Positions 6,207 through 12,423 of a DNA stretch of 24,189 nt are shown here, piece after piece; within the stretch, counting starts at the first letter, position 1, and every line of letters begins with the position of its first letter. This DNA is from a virus: positions 1-24,189 of IMG/VR virus record IMGVR_UViG_3300025401_001154; one strand, 5' to 3'. The translations under genes were made by a program, and so were the position numbers. The notes under the pieces were generated by a model. It worked only from the letters and a program-made list of their open reading frames with translations, was not told the DNA's origin and did no database searches.

Positions 6207-6230
6207 CTGTCAGACAGTTATATATTTATC
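6207..6230 (-). promoter_or_regulatory. late promoter GATAAATA with palindrome
   Basis: GATAAATA (6223-6230 minus) followed by ACTGTC-T-GACAGT, a perfect hairpin in the 5' leader of the SpeD-like gene. Confidence 0.5.
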
Positions 6231-6238
6231 ATAAAATG

Positions 6239-6269
6239 AAAAACTACAGACACTTAGTCTGTAGTTTTT
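6239..6269 (-). terminator. bidirectional Rho-independent terminator
   Basis: AAAAACTACAGAC pairs with GTCTGTAGTTTTT (13 bp, 5-nt loop), with a T-run on either strand. It lies between tRNA-Val and the SpeD-like gene, so that gene probably relies on its own late promoter just downstream. Confidence 0.75.
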
Positions 6270-6294
6270 GCTGAATGTGGTACCTGGTGAAAGA

Positions 6295-6369
6295 TGGTAC
6301 CCGAGGCCAGGATTGAACTGACGACATTCTGCGTGTAAAGCAGACACTCTACCACTGAGTTACTCGGGC
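6295..6369 (-). tRNA. tRNA-Val(TAC)
   Basis: CCA encoded, acceptor GCCCGAG/CTCGGGT, anticodon arm TCTGC-TTTACAC-GCAGA, T-arm GTCAG-TTCAATC-CTGGC. It starts one base after the stop of the upstream HNH gene. Confidence 0.94.
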
Positions 6370-6370
6370 A

Positions 6371-6790
6371 TTAACTAATATTATGTTTGTACTCTCTCAA
6401 GTACGTGTTACGTTTAGTAATCTTTTTGTATCTTGACCCTTGACCTTTACTACCGTGATTGTCAGTCTGAGAATGACAATTGGGACATAGAAGTCTCAAG
6501 TTTGCTGGGAGATTGTTATCGCTATTTCCATCTATATGGTCAAGATGTAATGTTAATGACTTTCCGTTCCAGCTATTACCTAATCCACAGTCTTCACAAG
6601 TTTCTCTGCGCTTCTCAACTAAATATTTCTTAAGCGTAGAAGGATCAACCCCTCCACCTTCTTCAATTCTAGGAACAGTCTGCGTTTCCCACTTATGCTT
6701 ACCTTGACAAATGTTGTTACAATACTTATTATGAGTACTGCGACTCCATCTATTTTCTTTACCACATGCTAAACAATAAAATACTTTCAT
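6371..6790 (-). CDS. HNH homing endonuclease with N-terminal zinc finger
   Basis: 139 aa. The N-terminal FYCLACGKENRW...NKYCNNICQGKH is a Cys4-like finger. The HNH core is CEDCGLGNSWNGKSLTLHLDH, then IDGNSDNN and LCPNCHSQTDNHG, with the catalytic His in HLDH and paired CxxC knuckles. The C-terminus is basic. ATG 6790 has GAGGT at 5-6 nt. The stop codon lies one base before tRNA-Val. Expression is controlled by the hairpin at 6791-6824. Confidence 0.9.
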   Translation of the reverse strand: MKVFYCLACGKENRWSRSTHNKYCNNICQGKHKWETQTVPRIEEGGGVDPSTLKKYLVEKRRETCEDCGLGNSWNGKSLTLHLDHIDGNSDNNLPANLRLLCPNCHSQTDNHGSKGQGSRYKKITKRNTYLREYKHNIS

Positions 6791-6824
6791 AGTAGACCTC
6801 TACTTTATTTAGTCTAGGTCTACT
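6791..6824 (-). promoter_or_regulatory. late promoter in the loop of an SD-masking hairpin
   Basis: AGTAGACCT (6791-6799) pairs perfectly with AGGTCTACT (6816-6824). In RNA the 3' arm contains the SD GAGGT and abuts the ATG. CTAAATA, a late-type promoter, sits in the loop, so RNA starting there loses the blocking arm. Confidence 0.65.
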
Positions 6825-6837
6825 GAATTGTAATTTA

Positions 6838-6914
<77 letters not shown>

Positions 6915-6923
6915 ATTAAACTA

Positions 6924-7016
6924 TTTAGAAGAACACACTTACTGACACTACATTCTAACCTTCGATCAGCGGGAAGCCATAACCCTTACCTAATGGGTGA
7001 AGTGTGTTCATCTAAA
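6924..7016 (-). ncRNA. structured RNA, UUCUUC-helix family member 2
   Basis: TTTAGA-a-GAACACACTT (6924-6940) pairs with AAGTGTGTTC-a-TCTAAA (7000-7016): 16 bp with one mismatch, enclosing 59 nt with a GGG/CCC and a CTGA/TCAG stem. It shares the 19-mer AGTAAGTGTGTTCTTCTAA (RNA strand) with the element at 11987-12095. No tRNA arms. Confidence 0.6.
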
Positions 7017-7030
7017 AATTCTATGTTGTT

Positions 7031-7110
7031 TGGTGGAGATAGTCGGATTCGAACCGACCTGAATATCCTCGGTGCAAGCGAGGCGTCCACCCCTAGCAGA
7101 CCCTATCCCC
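7031..7110 (-). tRNA. tRNA-Ala(TGC)
   Basis: CCA encoded, acceptor GGGGATA/TATCTCC, anticodon arm CCTCG-CTTGCAC-CGAGG, T-arm GTCGG-TTCGAAT-CCGAC. Its first 8 bases contain the stop codon of the HNH gene. At 77 nt plus CCA it has a slightly large D-arm. Confidence 0.92.
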
Positions 7111-7645
7111 ATTTATCTTTTATGTATTTATCAATCTTGTCTTGTATCAAAATTTTATGTTTACTGTGCATATAATGGTGATGAGTAGGACATAAAGGAA
7201 CTAAATTCTTAGGATCGTTATCATAGTGGTTCTCATTCACGTGATGAACTGCTACTACTTTATCCTCTCCACATACCACACACTCTTTAATATGATTTCG
7301 CCAAGCAATTGTCCTATATGACAGAGAATCATCATCGTAATAATTTTTCGATTTTGCCTTACCTCCAATTGAGTTGGCACATGATCTGCTGCAAAAATAT
7401 TTTTCTTTGCTGGGGAAGCGTTTTTCACGCTCATTCACAGTAAACGTTTTATTACAGTTATCGCATACTACCTCATAATCACTAAGTTTTCCTAATTTTT
7501 CATCAATCCTAGAATTCTGTGCTTTTTTTAAATTTTTATAGGAATTATTTTTGGAAGGATTCTTGTCACAATGACGGGAATGATTCGCTTTATCAGTGTT
7601 CCTATCAAAATTAAATTCTAAGTTGCAATGCTTACAATTCCACAT
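7103..7645 (-). CDS. HNH endonuclease with two Cys-rich fingers
   Basis: About 180 aa from the preferred start MWNCKHCNLEF at 7645 (AGGAG 6 nt upstream). The frame is open to an earlier ATG at 7678, but that lies upstream of the late promoter. N-terminal finger CKHCNLEFNFDRNT...H, then CDNCNKTF...YFCSRSCANSIGG, then the HNH core CVVCGEDKVVAVHHVNENHYDNDPKN in two parts and LCPTHHHYMHSKH. The catalytic HH pair is visible. The stop codon lies within the first bases of tRNA-Ala. The cleavage site is unknown. Confidence 0.88.
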   Translation of the reverse strand: MWNCKHCNLEFNFDRNTDKANHSRHCDKNPSKNNSYKNLKKAQNSRIDEKLGKLSDYEVVCDNCNKTFTVNEREKRFPSKEKYFCSRSCANSIGGKAKSKNYYDDDSLSYRTIAWRNHIKECVVCGEDKVVAVHHVNENHYDNDPKNLVPLCPTHHHYMHSKHKILIQDKIDKYIKDKWG

Positions 7646-7647
7646 AT

Positions 7648-7670
7648 ATACTCCTATAGGAGTATTTATG
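7648..7670 (-). promoter_or_regulatory. late promoter abutting perfect 18-bp palindrome over the SD
   Basis: CATAAATA (7663-7670 minus) overlaps ATACTCCTATAGGAGTAT (7648-7665), a perfect palindrome whose 3' half is the SD AGGAG. Late transcription would start inside the 5' arm. Confidence 0.6.
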
Positions 7671-7711
7671 CTTTGCATAAAGGTGCAATTAATTATATCT
7701 CCCCATGAAAC

Positions 7712-7753
7712 TATTTATACATTGACAATAACACAGAAAAATTACTGTGTCAA
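7712..7753 (-). promoter_or_regulatory. sigma-70 promoter followed by a late promoter
   Basis: TTGACA (7748-7753), 17 nt, TATTGT (7725-7730), then TATAAATA (7712-7719). ACACAG/CTGTGT forms a hairpin in the spacer. TATAAATAGTTTCATG recurs almost exactly before the gene at 15527, but here the ATG opens only a five-codon frame. Probably feeds the HNH gene and tRNA-Ala. Confidence 0.5.
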
Positions 7754-7761
7754 GTAAAAAA

Positions 7762-7838
7762 TGGCGGTCCCGGCAGGATTCGAACCTGCACTTACCCGAT
7801 TAGAAGTCGGGGGCCTTATCCAGTTAGACGACGGAACC
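7762..7838 (-). tRNA. tRNA-Arg(TCT)
   Basis: CCA encoded, acceptor GGTTCCG/CGGGACC, anticodon arm CCCGA-CTTCTAA-TCGGG, T-arm GCAGG-TTCGAAT-CCTGC, discriminator G73. Confidence 0.95.
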
Positions 7839-7859
7839 AGTTATCTTTAACATGTCCCG

Positions 7860-7887
7860 AATATAGCACGAATAATGCTATTGTCAA
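7860..7887 (-). promoter_or_regulatory. sigma-70 promoter for tRNA-Arg
   Basis: TTGACA (7882-7887), 16 nt, TATATT (7860-7865), pointing at tRNA-Arg 22 nt downstream. Confidence 0.6.
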
Positions 7888-7901
7888 GCACTTTGTTACA
7901 T

Positions 7902-8234
7902 TTAGTTTGGAAGTTGCGATGACTGAGTGTTAAAATCTACCGTATGCGCAACGATTGCCTGTTTAAACTTATTAAATTCAATTTCAGCAGCATTGCTTGC
8001 TTCCTGAGCAGCATCAATTGCTACTTGATGCAAATCACGAGACTTAACTAGTGCGTCTTGTAACATGCCTTTGATGCGTGTTACTTCTTCATTCGCAGCA
8101 AGTGCATCTTTATGTGCCTGCTCGTAGATACTCTTGGCATCTTTGATGACAACCTGTTCGGCTTCTTGAACAGCATCATCTACTGCAGATTCTGTTTTAT
8201 TCCAGAGTGTTTCGATATTTGAAAACAATCCCAT
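7902..8234 (-). CDS. small coiled-coil phage protein, 110 aa
   Basis: ATG at 8234 with AAAGGA upstream in the 3' arm of an 18-bp hairpin. The protein is almost entirely helical with Ala/Glu/Lys heptads (AVDDAVQEAEQVVIKDAK, AANEEVTRIKGMLQDALVK), indicating a long coiled coil; the last residues are polar. Function unknown. Confidence 0.7.
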   Translation of the reverse strand: MGLFSNIETLWNKTESAVDDAVQEAEQVVIKDAKSIYEQAHKDALAANEEVTRIKGMLQDALVKSRDLHQVAIDAAQEASNAAEIEFNKFKQAIVAHTVDFNTQSSQLPN

Positions 8235-8288
8235 GTCAGTTTTCCTTTACTTATAACTTATCCATTATTTAGTAAAGGAAAACTGACA
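8234..8288 (-). promoter_or_regulatory. late promoter within an 18-bp SD-masking hairpin
   Basis: TGTCAGTTTTCCTTTACT (8234-8251) is the exact inverse of 8271-8288. The 3' arm in RNA spans the SD AAAGGA and reaches the A of ATG. ACTAAATA (8266-8273) lies at the end of the 5' arm and the start of the 19-nt loop. It is the strongest case in the window of a start hidden from read-through RNA and freed in late RNA. Confidence 0.7.
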
Positions 8289-8298
8289 CTATAAATTA

Positions 8299-8374
8299 TG
8301 GTGCCCGCACGAGGATTCGAACCCCGGACCTATTCATTACAAGTGAATTGCGCTACCAACTGTGCCATACGGGC
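8299..8374 (-). tRNA. tRNA-Thr(TGT)
   Basis: CCA encoded, acceptor GCCCGTA/TGCGGGC, anticodon arm ATTCA-CTTGTAA-TGAAT, T-arm CCGGG-TTCGAAT-CCTCG. Confidence 0.94.
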
Positions 8375-8380
8375 GAAATT

Positions 8381-8456
8381 TGGCTCCTCAGGTTGGACTC
8401 GAACCAACGACATTCGGTTTAACAGACCGATGCAACTACCACTGTGCTACTGAGGA
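8381..8456 (-). tRNA. tRNA-Asn(GTT), normal type I copy
   Basis: CCA encoded, acceptor TCCTCAG/CTGAGGA, anticodon arm TCGGT-CTGTTAA-ACCGA, T-arm GTTGG-TTCGAGT-CCAAC, G73. A second GTT gene with an expanded variable arm is at 15860. Confidence 0.95.
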
Positions 8457-8506
8457 ATGAACTCTTAGTAATATTTAATCGTGTTTAGCAGTGTCGGATT
8501 ATTTTT

Positions 8507-9073
8507 CTACACTGATAGATCAATAATCCGACTGTGCTTCGGAACACCAGAAAGTAGATACTCCATCTGACATCCGAGAATGTTGCGATTTTGGAGAATC
8601 AAATTTTCAAAGTGATTTGGGACATAAGGAATATAAAGAAGTTCCATACGGGCTTCTCTAAGTGACTTACAACCTTTCTTTTGGTTACATGGCAAACATG
8701 CAGTGACTACGTTGGACCACTCATCCTGACCACCATGGTAGCGAGGAAGAATGTGATCACGGCTAAGTTCACGGTGGTTTGCGAAATGATTACCACAATA
8801 AGCACAAATGTTACGGTCACGAGCGAACAGCGTTCGGTTCGTGAGAACGACTTTGTTGTGCTTGTTAAAATCAAATCCATGACCTTTAACAGCAATGATA
8901 CTTGCCGCTTCAAGATAACTTTGTGAACCGTCGCGACGAGTACCACCACGATACTTGGCAACTACATCACCCATAGCCCATGCCACGAGGTCCTTCGCAT
9001 AATACGAAATTGCTTCGTCGTGGGTGACCCACGTGCGAGGGACACCCGAAATGTCTAGTGCTAGTACTGCCAT
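8507..9073 (-). CDS. HNH endonuclease of the bacterial/phage type (188 aa)
   Basis: It starts MAVLALDISGVPRTWVTHDEA with AGGAG 6 nt before ATG 9073. This N-terminus is typical of a widespread ~190-aa HNH family distinct from the homing enzymes around it. The HNH core is CAYCGNHFANHRELSRDHIL, then PRYHGGQDEWSNVV and CLPCNQKKG: two CxxC knuckles, the catalytic His in RDHILP and the N of the ββα fold. Unlike the four other HNH genes it does not touch a tRNA; 50 nt separate its stop from tRNA-Asn. It may be a mobile endonuclease or act in DNA processing. Confidence 0.85.
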   Translation of the reverse strand: MAVLALDISGVPRTWVTHDEAISYYAKDLVAWAMGDVVAKYRGGTRRDGSQSYLEAASIIAVKGHGFDFNKHNKVVLTNRTLFARDRNICAYCGNHFANHRELSRDHILPRYHGGQDEWSNVVTACLPCNQKKGCKSLREARMELLYIPYVPNHFENLILQNRNILGCQMEYLLSGVPKHSRIIDLSV

Positions 9074-9107
9074 AAAAACTCCTGTTTGCTTTCTTTAGTT
9101 ATTTAGA
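9071..9107 (-). promoter_or_regulatory. late promoter with partial SD-masking hairpin
   Basis: TCTAAATA (9100-9107 minus). AAA-U-AACT (9097-9104) pairs with AGTTTTT (9074-9080) next to AGGAG, the same design as at 4029-4056. Confidence 0.45.
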
Positions 9108-9186
9108 CTGTGTTTCCTTCTTAGTCTACAATGTTTCTTTGTGCAAGCGAAATCTATAAATAGATAACAACTTTTTTGAATTTATT

Positions 9187-9271
9187 TGGTGCCTATGAGA
9201 GGACTTGAACCTCCATGACCTTTCAGTCGCCACCCCCTCAAGATGGTGTGTATGCATTCCACCACACAGGC
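9187..9271 (-). tRNA. tRNA-Leu(GAG)
   Basis: CCA encoded, acceptor GCCTGTG/CATAGGC, anticodon arm CCATC-TTGAGGG-GGTGG, type II variable arm, T-arm GGAGG-TTCAAGT-CCTCT, A73. Confidence 0.9.
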
Positions 9272-9277
9272 ATTATT

Positions 9278-9547
9278 TTAAAACTGTTCTAGAATATACT
9301 CACGAATTGCAGAAGGAGTCGTAGAAACTCCCGGATGCGTGACCAAAATACCATCATGATATACTGGCTCATTGCAACAATCACAATGTACTACAATATC
9401 AACAGATTTGTCAATCTGTTCATTAGGAATACGCTTTGTTTTGCGTGTCTCAAGATTGCGAATCTCAGTAACAGACTTACCGCGAAACCAAGAATATTCC
9501 ACGCCATTCACGTTGATAGTGCGAGAACCTTTACGCTTTTGTGTCAT
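9278..9547 (-). CDS. small hypothetical phage protein, 89 aa
   Basis: ATG 9547 with AAAGGAAAATTGAC upstream; GTCAA/TTGAC can form a small hairpin around the SD. The basic N-terminal half (MTQKRKGSRTINVNGVEYSW) is followed by a CDCCNEPVYHDG patch that could be half of a zinc site. Six nt separate its stop from tRNA-Leu(GAG). Unrecognised. Confidence 0.65.
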   Translation of the reverse strand: MTQKRKGSRTINVNGVEYSWFRGKSVTEIRNLETRKTKRIPNEQIDKSVDIVVHCDCCNEPVYHDGILVTHPGVSTTPSAIREYILEQF

Positions 9548-9581
9548 GTCAATTTTCCTTTGTTACTTGACTATTAAAAGT

Positions 9582-9637
9582 TGGTGCACCCGGAGGGACT
9601 TGAACCCCCAACCGTTCGGTAATCTGGGGATTAAATT
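9582..9637 (-). pseudogene. 3'-half tRNA (variable arm, T-arm, acceptor 3' strand, CCA)
   Basis: The minus strand ends with a perfect T-arm GGGGG-TTCAAGT-CCCTC, acceptor 3' strand CGGGTGC, A73 and CCA. Upstream are a variable hairpin CCG-AA-CGG and CCCAG, a possible 3' anticodon stem. No 5' half (GCACCCG...) exists; the sequence runs directly into the CCA of the next tRNA. It resembles the 3' half of a Leu-type tRNA, perhaps UAA. Truncated duplicate or a half gene. Confidence 0.6.
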
Positions 9638-9728
9638 TGGTGCTTCCGTCGAGACTTGAACTCGAACCAACCCCTAATCTGGGCATCCGGGATATAAATC
9701 CGGTCGTGCTACCTTACACTACAGAAGC
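9638..9728 (-). tRNA. tRNA with long variable arm, anticodon probably TAT (Ile)
   Basis: CCA encoded, acceptor GCTTCTG/CGGAAGC, D-arm GTGTAAGGTAGCAC, T-arm TCGAG-TTCAAGT-CTCGA. CCGGA-TTTATAT-CCCGG gives UAU with an A-C at the loop base. The 21-nt variable region has CCC/GGG, unexpected for Ile. It shares CCCAGATTA...GGTTGG with the half tRNA next door, suggesting partial duplication. Confidence 0.55.
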
Positions 9729-9758
9729 AAACTTGATAAGTATTAGTGAATATATTTC

Positions 9759-9832
9759 TGGTGCTGATAAGAAGAATTGAACTCCTGTCAACGGGTTACG
9801 AATCCGTAGTAATACCACTATACTATATCAGC
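9759..9832 (-). tRNA. tRNA-Thr(CGT)
   Basis: CCA encoded, acceptor GCTGATA/TATCAGC, D-arm AGTATAGTGGTATTACT, anticodon arm ACGGA-TTCGTAA-CCCGT (A-C at the base), T-arm AGGAG-TTCAATT-CTTCT. Confidence 0.85.
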
Positions 9833-9842
9833 ACGAATTGAA

Positions 9843-10050
9843 TTTGTAGTGGACCCCTTACCACAACATAAAGGGCATTATGCGGAATTTATTAGCGCCT
9901 CCGCGTATGGATAGTAAACTATCCTTTGGGTACGTAGTTGAAGTCGTTGTCAAATGGTTTTCATGTTGCGTACTCAAACCGTCATCCGTTACTGTGCTTC
10001 GCTTGGCCAACTATGACACAGTGACTCTTACTTCCTACGTCCACTACAAA
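9843..10050 (-). ncRNA. 208-nt structured RNA with 12-bp closing helix
   Basis: TTTGTAGTGGAC (9843-9854) pairs perfectly with GTCCACTACAAA (10039-10050). Inside are CCCTT/AAGGG, ATGCGGA/TCCGCGT, GGATAG-TAAA-CTATCC, GGGTACG/CGTACTC and GTTACTGTG/CACAGTGAC. A central multiway junction with five arms is the natural fold. There is no ORF and no tRNA arm. It follows tRNA-Thr(CGT) in the spacer before two plus-strand genes. Strand is inferred from the neighbouring tRNAs. Confidence 0.6.
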
Positions 10051-10060
10051 ACTTGAATTA

Positions 10061-10068
10061 GATAAATA
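10061..10068 (+). promoter_or_regulatory. late-type promoter GATAAATA, plus strand
   Basis: AGATAAATACTC stands 24 nt before the ATG at 10092, matching the T4 late consensus in 7 of 8 positions. Confidence 0.55.
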
Positions 10069-10091
10069 CTCTACTAACGAGGTAAATACCA

Positions 10092-10670
10092 ATGGATATT
10101 GATCAATTCAAAAAACTAATGATGATCTGCGAAAACCGTGATCTAAATAATCCTAATATTGAATATGAGGATGTATCACCAAGCAAGGTTATTGCAAAAC
10201 TTTATAGTTATAAGAGTCAGACATACACTAAACTCGCTCAGAAACTCCAACGGATGGAAGCACTCACTGAGGAAATGAAGCAACTCAAAGACGAAATAAA
10301 ACAACATACTAGAGAAGATGTTGCTGATTTGTTTGATGCAGAAGATGCTGCTCGTACTCGTGTCATTGAAACTGTTAGTTTCATTTTTAATCTCACCAAA
10401 GACCCTAAAGTAACAGAAACTCCAAAATACAAAGATATTCTTAATGAACTTGAACAACATCTAACACCTCAACTTATCAAAGTATTAGAAGGCATCAAAA
10501 ATCAAGAAGAAATGCTTACTAAAACTCAAAAAAGTCCTGCGTTATCGGTGAAACCAGTAACCGAAGGTGCTATTGGGAGCATTTTTGCCCGTCTCAAGCA
10601 AGCAGTCTATTCTTGGGCTAAAGGATATGACAATAAACTTGATGCTCTTAAAGCAGAAGCGAATTTATAA
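10092..10670 (+). CDS. hypothetical phage protein with coiled coil, 192 aa
   Basis: A plus-strand gene in a minus-strand region. CGAGGTAAATACC before the ATG supplies an SD. Residues about 45-75 (KLAQKLQRMEALTEEMKQLK) form a heptad coiled coil; the C-terminus (SIFARLKQAVYSWAKGYDN) is amphipathic and could touch membrane. Function unknown. It is followed after one base by the next gene (TAA-C-ATG), so the two are a coupled pair with their own late promoter. Confidence 0.7.
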   Translation: MDIDQFKKLMMICENRDLNNPNIEYEDVSPSKVIAKLYSYKSQTYTKLAQKLQRMEALTEEMKQLKDEIKQHTREDVADLFDAEDAARTRVIETVSFIFNLTKDPKVTETPKYKDILNELEQHLTPQLIKVLEGIKNQEEMLTKTQKSPALSVKPVTEGAIGSIFARLKQAVYSWAKGYDNKLDALKAEANL

Positions 10671-10671
10671 C

Positions 10672-11148
10672 ATGAACATGAGAGACCTTATTAACATAAT
10701 AGAATCAAATATTGTTGATTTTGATTCTGCAAAAAAAGACAAAGAACTGCGTGGATTTCATAAAGATTTTATGAATAAAGTCCAAACTGGCGTAAGAGGT
10801 GCCCATGCTGCGATGGCAGCAATGAACGAACAAGGACTTTTTGATGATCTTCCTGTCGGAAGTAGGATTCGTCTACCAAAAGGCGGAAGTTACAAAGTCA
10901 TTCGTCATCTTGTTACGCGTTCAAAAACTGGAAAAGAAAGCACACTTTCAGCAAATTTCCGAAAAGAACGTGGATTTGGTCCTGCCTATTTTTTACAAAC
11001 CGAAGACGGATTCTATACTCCATTGGTAATTCTCAGAAGAGAAGATACAAATGGCGACTATGAGGAAGGAAGTCATAACTTGGACAAACTTATAAACTTT
11101 GAAACTGGCGAGAAACGCTACGTAAAGTTTACTGGACCACAAAGATAA
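10672..11148 (+). CDS. hypothetical phage protein, 158 aa
   Basis: Starts at ATG 10672 (MNMRDLINIIESN) or the second ATG at 10678; both follow the previous stop within a few bases and no strong SD is seen, so coupling is likely. The frame is open further upstream, but that part overlaps the previous gene. The N-terminus is helical. From residue 55 the protein is beta-rich with PVGSRIRLPKGGSYKVIRHL, like a small nucleic-acid-binding barrel. Its stop is one base from the CCA end of tRNA-Leu(CAA) on the other strand. Confidence 0.7.
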   Translation: MNMRDLINIIESNIVDFDSAKKDKELRGFHKDFMNKVQTGVRGAHAAMAAMNEQGLFDDLPVGSRIRLPKGGSYKVIRHLVTRSKTGKESTLSANFRKERGFGPAYFLQTEDGFYTPLVILRREDTNGDYEEGSHNLDKLINFETGEKRYVKFTGPQR

Positions 11149-11149
11149 C

Positions 11150-11235
11150 TGGTGCCCCGAGAGGGACTTGAACCCCCACGCCTTTTGGGCAAGATGGTTT
11201 GAGCATCTCGCGTCTACCGATTCCACCATCGGGGC
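11150..11235 (-). tRNA. tRNA-Leu(CAA)
   Basis: CCA encoded, acceptor GCCCCGA/TCGGGGC, anticodon arm AGATG-CTCAAAC-CATCT, variable arm GCC-CAAAA-GGC, T-arm GGGGG-TTCAAGT-CCCTC. Confidence 0.94.
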
Positions 11236-11241
11236 ATTAAA

Positions 11242-11415
11242 TTAGTTACTATTAAAGTCGTTCAGAACGATAGTATTAATTACTTCACCTTCAAGAAGTA
11301 AATTAATTGTGGTCTGATCTGGATGTAGGTTATAAATATCTGACTGAATATCAAATGACATTGATAGATTGTTGCTCAGATATTCTTTAATTTGTGCTTG
11401 TAATTTTGGGTCCAT
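11242..11415 (-). CDS. 57-aa hypothetical protein with late promoter
   Basis: ATG at 11413-11415, stop 11242-11244, giving MDPKLQAQIKEYLSNNLSMS...NDFNSN. AGGAG lies 6 nt upstream, and GATAAATA at 11437-11444 on the same strand. The clear SD, promoter and hairpin support a real gene despite its size. The protein is acidic with a helical N-terminus; unrecognised. Confidence 0.6.
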   Translation of the reverse strand: MDPKLQAQIKEYLSNNLSMSFDIQSDIYNLHPDQTTINLLLEGEVINTIVLNDFNSN

Positions 11416-11416
11416 T

Positions 11417-11444
11417 ATACTCTCCTATTATGAGAGTATTTATC
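11417..11444 (-). promoter_or_regulatory. late promoter overlapping SD-masking hairpin
   Basis: GATAAATA (11437-11444) followed by ATACTCTC...GAGAGTAT (8 bp, 7-nt loop). The SD AGGAG is in the loop and 3' arm. Nearly the same layout as at 7648-7670. Confidence 0.55.
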
Positions 11445-11460
11445 GCGATATAAAATGGAT

Positions 11461-11541
11461 GAAAACGATCTGCACCGCTCGGGCTAGTCAGAATGTTTCT
11501 CGTTTTCCCTTTCACGATACTCGTGAAACGTTTTCCATAGT
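11461..11541. ncRNA. structured spacer with two helices
   Basis: GAAAACG (11461-11467) pairs with CGTTTTC (11501-11507), and TTTCACG-ATACT-CGTGAAA (11510-11528) is a perfect 7-bp hairpin followed on plus by CGTTTTCC. I see no gene in 11445-11603; the frame there is only an open stretch without an SD. The hairpin could terminate plus-strand RNA weakly. Confidence 0.35.
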
Positions 11542-11603
11542 AAAATAGCTGGATACACGTTTTTATAGAGACCGTCCCCATCCTGTGCCACAACTAACAA
11601 CCT

Positions 11604-11791
11604 GATAAGAGTTGCCTTGCGCGACATGAATCGTCTACTCTGTTCTCAAGCTAATCACACTTGAGCAAAACTTGGTACGGATGAAGGGACTCGAACCCCC
11701 ACGATGTGAATCGCCAGGACCTAAACCTGGTGCGTCTACCAATTCCGCCACATCCGCATGTTAAATATATTTACTCGCCGCAACTCTTATC
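11604..11791 (-). ncRNA. 12-bp inverted repeat enclosing tRNA-Leu(TAG)
   Basis: GATAAGAGTTGC (11604-11615) is the exact inverse of GCAACTCTTATC (11780-11791). In the RNA the helix would enclose the whole tRNA-Leu(TAG) plus a hairpin CTCAAG-N9-CTTGAG (11645-11665). It may be a processing structure of the precursor. Confidence 0.5.
11673..11757 (-). tRNA. tRNA-Leu(TAG)
   Basis: CCA encoded, acceptor GCGGATG/CATCCGT, anticodon arm CCAGG-TTTAGGT-CCTGG, type II variable arm, T-arm GGGGG-TTCGAGT-CCCTT. Its 5' 26 nt equal those of tRNA-Leu(TAA) at 4947-5095, so they are paralogues. Confidence 0.95.
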
Positions 11792-11808
11792 TCAAATAAA
11801 GTTGCTGA

Positions 11809-11871
11809 TCCTTGACACAAGGACTGCTACAGCCTTCGGGTACATAGGAGAGAATTGAGAATGTCCCCTAT
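11809..11871. ncRNA. hairpin pair in tRNA spacer
   Basis: TCCTTG-ACA-CAAGGA (11809-11823), and ATAGGAGA (11844-11851) with TCCCCTAT (11864-11871), 8 bp with one G-U in RNA. There is no coding potential between tRNA-Leu(TAG) and tRNA-Phe. Function unknown. Confidence 0.35.
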
Positions 11872-11905
11872 CACATACGGCATACTGTACACACACGAAT
11901 AGTTC

Positions 11906-11981
<76 letters not shown>

Positions 11982-11986
11982 GTTAA

Positions 11987-12095
11987 ACTTATTAGAAGAA
12001 CACACTTACTACTCTCCATGTATCAGGGTAGCTATTTCCCTAACCCACTTCATTGAGCCAGCGTCCTGTTTTTTAAATGTGTTCATCTAATAAGT
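11987..12095 (-). ncRNA. structured RNA, UUCUUC-helix family member 3
   Basis: ACTTATTAGA-a-GAACACA (11987-12004) pairs with TGTGTTC-a-TCTAATAAGT (12078-12095): 17 bp with one mismatch. Inside AGGG/CCCT. Paralogue of 6924-7016 (identical 19-mer at the 3' arm). No tRNA arms or ORF. Confidence 0.6.
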
Positions 12096-12098
12096 CTA

Positions 12099-12338
12099 TC
12101 ATATAGATAAACTTTTCAGAAATGCAAATACTTCTTCTTCGGAATGATAGATGGCATGATGAGATACCGGACGAGTTAACGCCACCTGATAATTATCACC
12201 AAACTTTCTTATTATTCCAAAACCCTCAAATCTACCATGACCCGGAGAACGATTGTTCCAGCGAGTACGATAACCATAAGGAAAAGATTTACATTCATAT
12301 GTTGCACCGAGTATTTCGGCACATTTTTCATAGAACAT
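12099..12338 (-). CDS. small hypothetical phage protein, 79 aa
   Basis: MFYEKCAEILGATYECKSFP... from ATG 12338; the upstream AAAGAAAGAAAGATA is a weak purine-rich SD. Residues 20-50 are rich in Arg/Gly/aromatics, the end is helical (SEEEVFAFLKSLSI). It lies between tRNA-Glu copy 2 and the structured RNA at 11987. No family recognised. Confidence 0.6.
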   Translation of the reverse strand: MFYEKCAEILGATYECKSFPYGYRTRWNNRSPGHGRFEGFGIIRKFGDNYQVALTRPVSHHAIYHSEEEVFAFLKSLSI

Positions 12339-12423
12339 TATCTTTCTTTCTTTAAACGGAGAGTTTCACCAGTCACTATTCCATAAAACGAATAATTACA
12401 GCCCACTCACAATGCTCTAACCT

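Noticed and set aside
9843-10050. RNase P RNA
   Set aside because: No recognisable conserved P4 or ACAGAA-type regions, and too short.
11387-11593. Minus-strand 68-codon frame
   Set aside because: It overlaps the promoter/hairpin of the 57-aa gene and a hairpin, and lacks an SD.
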